A stretch of 12,095 bases of DNA, from positions 1 through 12,095 of the forward strand of contig JAEYTP010000154.1 of NCBI GenBank assembly GCA_023433945.1, read 5' to 3'. Under the pieces are notes generated by a model that saw only the letters and a program-made list of their open reading frames with translations, ran no database searches and had not been told where the DNA came from. This stretch comes from Bacillota bacterium (lineage in GTDB: Bacteria > Bacillota > Clostridia > Acetivibrionales > DSM-1351). Below are positions 7,492 to 12,095 of this stretch, one piece after another (position 1 is the first letter of the stretch; each line of letters opens with the position of its first letter). The position numbers and the translations under genes were made by a program.

Positions 7492-9498
7492 ATGTATTTA
7501 GGAGTCGATTATTACCCGGAGCACTGGACAGAAGATATGTGGGAAAAGGATGCTATACTGATGAAAGAGGCAAACTTTAATGTGGTTAGAATGGCTGAGT
7601 TTGCATGGTCAAAACTAGAACCTAAAAAGGGACAGTATGATTTTTTATGGCTTGACAAGGCAATAAAAGTTTTATCAAAATACGGTATTAGCGTAATTAT
7701 GGGTACTCCCACGGCAACCCCACCAAAGTGGCTTATGGATCAACATAGTGATATATATCAAAAGGATAAATACGGAAGAGTAAGGGGGTTCGGTAGCCGC
7801 CGTCACTACTGTGTGAACAATCCAAATTATATCGAGCTAACCAAGGGAATAGTTACAAAGGTAGTTGAACATTATAAGGATAACCCTTCGGTTATTGCTT
7901 GGCAGATTGACAATGAATTCGGATGCCAAGATACAACATACTGTTACTGTGAACACTGTCTAGAAGCCTTTAAAAAATGGTTGAAGAAAAAATATGTAAG
8001 CGTTGAAAGGCTGAACCAGGAATGGGGAACAGTTTTCTGGAGCCAGGCCTATAACAATTGGAATGAAATTGTGTTGCCAGTATACAGCGTTTGTGATGGC
8101 GCGGATACAAAGCATGACGGGCACAATCCCTCAATGGTCCTTGATTATAAAAGGTTTTCTTCGGATGCTGTTATCTCCTATCAGACACTTCAGATTGAAA
8201 CCCTGCGTGCTTACACCCACAAGCCTATCACACATAATTTGATGGGAAATTTCCCTGAAATAGACTATTTTAACCTAGCAGAAAACTTAGACTTCGTATC
8301 TTATGACAACTACCCTGATAACCCCTGGGACATACCTTCTTACTCCAAAACCTCAATGGCACTTGATCTGATGCGTGGAGTAAAAAATAAGAATTTCTGG
8401 GTAATGGAGCAGCAGAGTGGCCCCTGTGGTTGGGATGTTCTCGCGGACACTCCAAAACCGGGTCAGTTGAGGCTATGGACATACCAGGCTGTTGCCCATG
8501 GTGCGGAGGGAATTGTTTACTTTAGATTCAGGGCGTGTAGAATAGGAACAGAGCAGTACTGGTACGGTGTGCTGGACCACGATTCTGTACCTAGGAGACG
8601 TTATCGAGAACTACAGCAGACAAGCGCGGAATTGCAAAAATTGTCCGATTTTGTAGGGTCTTCAACTGTATCTGAAGTTGCAATTATAAAATCCTATGAT
8701 AATCTCTGGAGTCATCAGATTCGGTCTCACAATGTAAAATTTGATTATACCGAGCTACTACTCTCGTATTATAAAGCCCTATCCCAAAATAATATTTCAG
8801 CAGATTTTATTAGTGAAACCAGTGATTTGTCAAACTACAAGGTAGTATTTATGCCGGCGTTTAACTTGATGAATGATAATACTAAAGGTTTGCTGGAAAG
8901 ATACATAGAACAAGGAGGAACCCTTGTCCTCACATTCCGTTCTGGAACTAGAGAATGGAATAATACCATGACCGATCTTACCATTCCAGGATTGTTTAAG
9001 GAATTGGCGGGAGTTGAGGTTGAAGAGTTTGACTCCCTTAATTATGGAAGACATATTTCGGTTTCAACAATCGTGGGGAGCGGGCATGCTTCTATTTGGT
9101 GCGATATCTTAAAGCCAACTAAGGCAAGTGTTATTGCAAACTATACATCAGACTATTACTCAGGTCAACCTGCCATAACAGTCAATAGTTTCGGTAAAGG
9201 GAAAGTATATTATATTGGCTGTGATTTGGATAATACAACTTTAAAGAATCTGGTTAGGATAATTGCTACGGACTCAGCGGTTGTTCCAGTTATGGAGTAT
9301 TCAATTGATGGAGTAGAAGCAGTTCTTAAAGTAAAAGATGGAAAGCGTTTTATCATGGTTCTGAATTATAATGCATTTGAAGTAAAAGTGCCTATTGAGA
9401 AGTCGTACAAAGATATACTTTCTGCAAATATCAGCAATGGTGTTTTGACTGTTCAATCTTATGGTGTGGCTTTATTGTCATCTGTTTTTGAGGAATAA
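7492..9498 (+). CDS. GH42 beta-galactosidase, cytoplasmic
   Basis: A 668-residue glycoside hydrolase family 42 enzyme that removes terminal beta-linked galactose. The N-terminal TIM barrel (about 1-390) opens with YLGVDYYPEHW. The acid/base is E142 in QIDNEFG and the nucleophile is E306 in VMEQQSGP. C107, C151, C153 and C156 match the four-cysteine zinc site known in some GH42 enzymes. A trimerisation domain (about 393-600) and a small beta domain (about 605-668) follow. There is no signal peptide, so it acts on imported sugar in the cytoplasm. The ATG is set by AAAGGAG (7478-7484), 7 nt upstream. It lies 248 bp after the binding protein gene, beyond the stem-loop, and is probably transcribed by read-through or from a weak local promoter. 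All key residues are present. Confidence 0.96.
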   Translation: MYLGVDYYPEHWTEDMWEKDAILMKEANFNVVRMAEFAWSKLEPKKGQYDFLWLDKAIKVLSKYGISVIMGTPTATPPKWLMDQHSDIYQKDKYGRVRGFGSRRHYCVNNPNYIELTKGIVTKVVEHYKDNPSVIAWQIDNEFGCQDTTYCYCEHCLEAFKKWLKKKYVSVERLNQEWGTVFWSQAYNNWNEIVLPVYSVCDGADTKHDGHNPSMVLDYKRFSSDAVISYQTLQIETLRAYTHKPITHNLMGNFPEIDYFNLAENLDFVSYDNYPDNPWDIPSYSKTSMALDLMRGVKNKNFWVMEQQSGPCGWDVLADTPKPGQLRLWTYQAVAHGAEGIVYFRFRACRIGTEQYWYGVLDHDSVPRRRYRELQQTSAELQKLSDFVGSSTVSEVAIIKSYDNLWSHQIRSHNVKFDYTELLLSYYKALSQNNISADFISETSDLSNYKVVFMPAFNLMNDNTKGLLERYIEQGGTLVLTFRSGTREWNNTMTDLTIPGLFKELAGVEVEEFDSLNYGRHISVSTIVGSGHASIWCDILKPTKASVIANYTSDYYSGQPAITVNSFGKGKVYYIGCDLDNTTLKNLVRIIATDSAVVPVMEYSIDGVEAVLKVKDGKRFIMVLNYNAFEVKVPIEKSYKDILSANISNGVLTVQSYGVALLSSVFEE

Positions 9499-9608
9499 AA
9501 TTATTAATTCATACCACTTATGGTTAAAAAGACTGCCATTTCTTCTTGAGCTTTAGTTGTAGGACGCTCAATTGCCAAAAATGAGAATTATTGATTTCAT
9601 CCAAACAA

Positions 9609-9624
9609 TATTAACCGTTTGATA
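9609..9624. promoter_or_regulatory. CG-centred imperfect palindrome (LacI-type operator candidate)
   Basis: TATTAACCGTTTGATA matches its reverse complement at 12 of 16 positions and has a central CG, as LacI/GalR/CcpA-type operators do. It is not a good match to the catabolite (cre) consensus. No LacI-family gene is in the window, so a regulator from elsewhere would be required. Confidence 0.25.
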
Positions 9625-9649
9625 ATAGCATACTTGAGTAAAAAAATAT

Positions 9650-9690
9650 GTGTAACTTAGTTTACACTAACGAAAAGAGAGGCGTAATTT
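9650..9690 (+). promoter_or_regulatory. Candidate promoter with overlapping palindrome upstream of the GH93-like pseudogene
   Basis: GTGTAA (9650-9655) and TTACAC (9662-9667) form a perfect 6-bp dyad with a 6-nt centre. The right arm overlaps a possible -35, TTTACA (9661-9666), which is followed after 18 bp by TAATTT (9685-9690). This would start transcription just before the pseudogene and could now serve the downstream fucosidase. Both boxes are imperfect. Confidence 0.3.
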
Positions 9691-9714
9691 ACGAAATAAA
9701 GTTTAGGAAAGATT

Positions 9715-10577
9715 ATGACAGCAGTGATTATTATGGTAGCGATGGTAAGTGTAATGGTGCTTTCGTGTACATCAGTTAATGCATATGGTCCATTGACAAT
9801 GTACACACCTACATCGGATATACCAACTCCTTGGGACTGTACAGTTTAGGTACAATGGATTAAACAATGGCAAGATGTATTCCACCTGGGAACAGAAACC
9901 TGCTAGTGGTATGCTTCCAACATTCCCAATATGGGAAAGCACAGATAACGGATTGTCATGGGAAAAGGTTGGGGATATAACGGATACTCAGAATGGATTG
10001 GGAATGTCAGCCTGTCCTCAATTGTTCGAGATGCATGAAACCATCCGCAGCCTTGCTGTAGGTACGATGAATTGTGTAGAAAACTCACAGACAACTGATA
10101 TGGCAAGAACTTATTTGGATATGTATAAAAGCACCGACTGTGGTAGGACATGGACATTTGTAAGCCGTATTACGACAGCAGATACTAGTTCGACGACAGA
10201 TCCTGTATGGGAACCTTTTCTGATGGTACATAATAATAAGCTTATTTGCTACTACTCGGATCAACGTGATCCTAACCATAGCCAAAAATTAGTGCACCAG
10301 ACTTCAACAGATGGAGTAATTTGGAGCTCCATTGTTGATGATGTGGCTTTGAGTGATACCAATCTGCGTCCTGGCATGCCTACAATTGCAAAAGCATCAA
10401 ATTATTATGACTTATGAAATGGTCGGAGTTAATGGTACGTCTAACAATTACAAGATATCCTCAGACCCTGAAAACTGGCATCCTTAGTGAGGTCCTATTT
10501 TGTTCAATTCTTTATTTAAAGGAATAAATGAAGGAAGTATAGATTATAAAAACAGTCTGACCTTGGAAGACAATTAA
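9715..10577 (+). pseudogene. Decayed GH93-like exo-arabinanase / Asp-box sialidase-fold gene
   Basis: Coding remains run through three frames. From ATG 9715 (preceded by AGGAAAG) a hydrophobic, signal-like leader ends in SCTSVNA, reads on to TPWD and stops at TAG 9847-9849. The sequence resumes in another frame around 9840-9850 (NNGKMYSTWEQKP) and runs to a TGA at 10415-10417. It carries Asp-boxes STDNGLSW and STDCGRTW, plus VWEPFLMV, CYYSDQRDP, KLVHQTSTDGVIW and LRPGMPTIAK. A second shift near 10400-10410 leads into MTYEMVGVNG...YKISSDPENWHP, followed by TAG TGA (10485-10490) and an end at 10577. These motifs recall GH93 exo-1,5-alpha-L-arabinanases and related BNR-repeat beta-propellers. 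About 285 codons remain, shorter than expected for GH93, so the C-terminus is probably also lost. The leader lacks a basic n-region. The signal indicates an originally secreted protein. The 180-codon middle frame is not an independent gene. Confidence 0.82.
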
Positions 10578-10597
10578 TTCGAATAAGGATGATGAAT

Positions 10598-11950
10598 ATG
10601 ACTACAATACATGATTTGAAACGAAATTATGTTTCTGTGAAAGTTCCAAAATTAAAAGAAGAAGATATGCAATGGTTTCGTGATGCTAAATTTGGTATGT
10701 TCATTCACTGGGGGCTATACTCACTTCTAGGGAAAGGAGAATGGGTTATGTTCAATGAGCGTATTAATGTGGATGAATATAGCAAGCTCGCAGAACAGTT
10801 TGACGCAGCATCTTTTGATGCAAAAGCCTGGGCCCGGACAGCAAGGAATGCCGGTATGAAATATATGGTACTTACAACAAAGCATCATGATGGATTTAGC
10901 TTATTCAAAAGTAAAGCTAACTCATTCAACAGCATTAATTCTGCTGCGAGGCGTGATATTGTGGCTGAATATGTTGAAGCATGTAGAAGTGAAGGCTTAA
11001 AGGTTGGTTTTTATTATTCTCCAATGGATTGGCGTTTCCCTGGATACTTTTTCCCGGAAATGTATCTTAAAAGTGCAATGGATATGAAGGAGCAGTGTTG
11101 GGTAGATATCCAAGAATTAATGACTAATTACGGGAAAATAGATATGCTGTGGTATGATGGGGAATGGCTCGCACATGGCGGCATTAAATGGGGGGATGAA
11201 GCACACTCAAAGTATGGTTGGTATACTGATCCTAACTGGAATAAGGATGAGATTTATTTTAAAGTTAATTACTTTTGGGAGTCAGAAAAACTTAATGCTA
11301 TGGTTCGTGAGCTCCAACCAGGAATAATGATTAATAATCGATCAGGATGGGAAGGGGATTTCCATGTGCGAGAAAGAAGGATAGGTGATATTAGGACGGA
11401 TAAACCATGGGATTCAAATGACTGTCTTGCTAAATCATGGGGGTATATTCCAAATATGCCGATACTTTCTTTACGGGAGTGTATTATAAACCTTGTAAAT
11501 ATAGTAACGAAGGATGGGAATTACCTACTAAATGTGGGACCTTTAGGCTCAGGAGCTATAGAGCTTCGTCAAGTGAAAAGACTTTCTCAGGTAGGTGATT
11601 GGCTAAAAGAATATGGTGAATCTATATATGATACACGAGGAGGTCCATTTTTGCCTGGAGAATGGGGGGGAAGTACATTTAAGGAAAATAAAGTCTATTT
11701 GCATATTACCGAATGGCCGGAAGATTCCATTGTACTGCCTATTATTAATAATGAACTAATAAGCTATAGCGGTTTGACAACAAATTGTGTTGAAGTTAGA
11801 CAGACTAAAACATCATTGGAGATATCTGTACCAGTAGCCTCAAGGCATCAGCTAGATACTATTATCGTTCTTGAATTTAATAAACCTATAATATTTGATT
11901 ATGGAAAATGTGTAGAAGATGACATATATGGTTTAGCAGATGGGTTATAA
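10598..11950 (+). CDS. GH29 alpha-L-fucosidase, cytoplasmic
   Basis: A family 29 glycoside hydrolase of 450 residues that removes alpha-linked L-fucose by a retaining mechanism. Numbering here is from the upstream ATG at 10589. Motifs are WFRDAKFGMFIHWGLYS (29-45), TTKHHDGFSLF (96-106), MLWYDGEW with probable nucleophile D190, and GDFHVRER with probable acid/base E262, where most relatives have TPE. KPWDSNDCLAKSWGY and NYLLNVGPLG follow, and the C-terminal beta region starts about residue 350. There is no signal peptide, so the substrate must be imported. Three in-frame ATGs exist (10589, 10592, 10598). AAGGA at 10585-10589 overlaps the first and is 8 nt from the third, so 10598 is preferred. 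It lies 20 bp after the remains of the GH93-like gene and probably depends on read-through or the promoter at 9650-9690. A related hexosidase activity within GH29 cannot be excluded. Confidence 0.92.
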   Translation: MTTIHDLKRNYVSVKVPKLKEEDMQWFRDAKFGMFIHWGLYSLLGKGEWVMFNERINVDEYSKLAEQFDAASFDAKAWARTARNAGMKYMVLTTKHHDGFSLFKSKANSFNSINSAARRDIVAEYVEACRSEGLKVGFYYSPMDWRFPGYFFPEMYLKSAMDMKEQCWVDIQELMTNYGKIDMLWYDGEWLAHGGIKWGDEAHSKYGWYTDPNWNKDEIYFKVNYFWESEKLNAMVRELQPGIMINNRSGWEGDFHVRERRIGDIRTDKPWDSNDCLAKSWGYIPNMPILSLRECIINLVNIVTKDGNYLLNVGPLGSGAIELRQVKRLSQVGDWLKEYGESIYDTRGGPFLPGEWGGSTFKENKVYLHITEWPEDSIVLPIINNELISYSGLTTNCVEVRQTKTSLEISVPVASRHQLDTIIVLEFNKPIIFDYGKCVEDDIYGLADGL

Positions 11951-12095
11951 GAATACATACAGATAGTGGAGTATGTAACCTCAAATATTGATGGTGTTGC
12001 CAAGATATCCAGATTCAGAGCGGAAAACCGACCTGATGGTATTTATATAGAGATGGATTTAGTTTTAATATATGGCAGGATGATTAAGCCTCTGC
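11951..12095 (+). pseudogene. Asp23/Gls24-like fragment without a start, runs off the window
   Basis: Directly after the fucosidase TAA, and in its frame, the sequence is open for 48 codons to the window end: EYIQIVEYVTSNIDGVAKIS, then RFRAENRPDGIYIEMD and LVLIYGRMIKPL. The 'V....S.IDGVA.IS' segment followed by a beta strand is the usual first half of Asp23/Gls24 proteins. About 20-30 N-terminal residues, normally ahead of this segment, are missing. The only early start is GTG at 11966, which has no ribosome site. It therefore looks truncated at its 5' end by whatever placed the fucosidase gene here. Its last 13 bases repeat the window start, and the reading frame continues exactly into bases 14-126. 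It could alternatively be a short intact gene using GTG 11966. Confidence 0.5.
12083..12095 (+). repeat. 13-bp terminal direct repeat, right copy
   Basis: ATTAAGCCTCTGC, identical to bases 1-13, in the same codon phase of the Asp23-like sequence. There is no adjacent integrase or transposase gene and no longer inverted repeat at the ends. Confidence 0.9.

Noticed and set aside
7512..9054. Three minus-strand open frames (7512-7712, 8270-8482, 8830-9054) inside the GH42 gene
   Set aside because: All lie antisense to conserved GH42 coding sequence and their translations show no family features.
9546..9571. TTGAGC/GCTCAA dyad as a terminator for the GH42 gene
   Set aside because: The stem is only 6 bp with a 14-nt loop, and no T-run follows.
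9903..10285. Two minus-strand open frames over the GH93-like region
   Set aside because: They are shadows of the Asp-box coding sequence on the plus strand, with no ribosome site or domain.
9875..10417. A 180-codon open frame as a separate gene
   Set aside because: It starts inside a recognisable domain without a ribosome site, and both ends continue into neighbouring frames with matching family motifs. It is the middle of the pseudogene.
1..12095. CRISPR array, tRNA, rRNA, riboswitch, integrase or transposase
   Set aside because: No regularly spaced repeats, no cloverleaf or rRNA-like stretch, no known riboswitch core and no recombinase motifs were seen. The only mobile-like sign is the 13-bp terminal repeat.

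Overview
The window looks like a carbohydrate-uptake locus from a low-G+C, Gram-positive, probably clostridial bacterium. The evidence is A+T-rich DNA, strong Shine-Dalgarno sites (AAAGGAG, AGGAGG), TTG and GTG starts, a lipoprotein-anchored solute-binding protein, a YesM/YesN-type two-component pair and an Asp23-like gene. The species cannot be read from the sequence.

Layout: (1) 1-126 is the 3' end of an Asp23/Gls24-like gene. (2) 193-3587, minus strand, is a YesN-type AraC-family response regulator and a YesM-type histidine kinase overlapping by 4 bp. (3) 3588-3776 is a divergent intergenic region with a promoter for each side. (4) 3777-7243, plus strand, is a CUT1 sugar ABC importer: two permeases and a large lipoprotein, with no ATPase gene. 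(5) 7244-7491 holds a small A+T hairpin and a perfect 18-bp stem-loop. (6) 7492-9498 is a cytoplasmic GH42 beta-galactosidase. (7) 9499-9714 has candidate control sites. (8) 9715-10577 is a decayed GH93-like/Asp-box glycosidase gene in three frames with internal stops. (9) 10598-11950 is a cytoplasmic GH29 alpha-L-fucosidase. (10) 11951-12095 is a piece of an Asp23-like gene without a visible start.

Probable working: the kinase senses an extracellular glycan signal and the regulator activates the importer. The imported oligosaccharide is trimmed in the cytoplasm by beta-galactosidase and alpha-L-fucosidase. A fucosylated galactoside fits, such as material from plant cell wall side chains or host glycans, but the exact substrate is inference. 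The dead GH93-like gene suggests the locus once also handled arabinan-type chains.

The most unusual structural point is that the window starts and ends with the same 13 bp (ATTAAGCCTCTGC). Joining the end to the start at this repeat makes one uninterrupted Asp23-like reading frame. The window therefore behaves as a circular permutation, one unit of a tandem duplication, or a segment bounded by two copies of the same gene. There is no integrase, transposase or replication gene to explain it.
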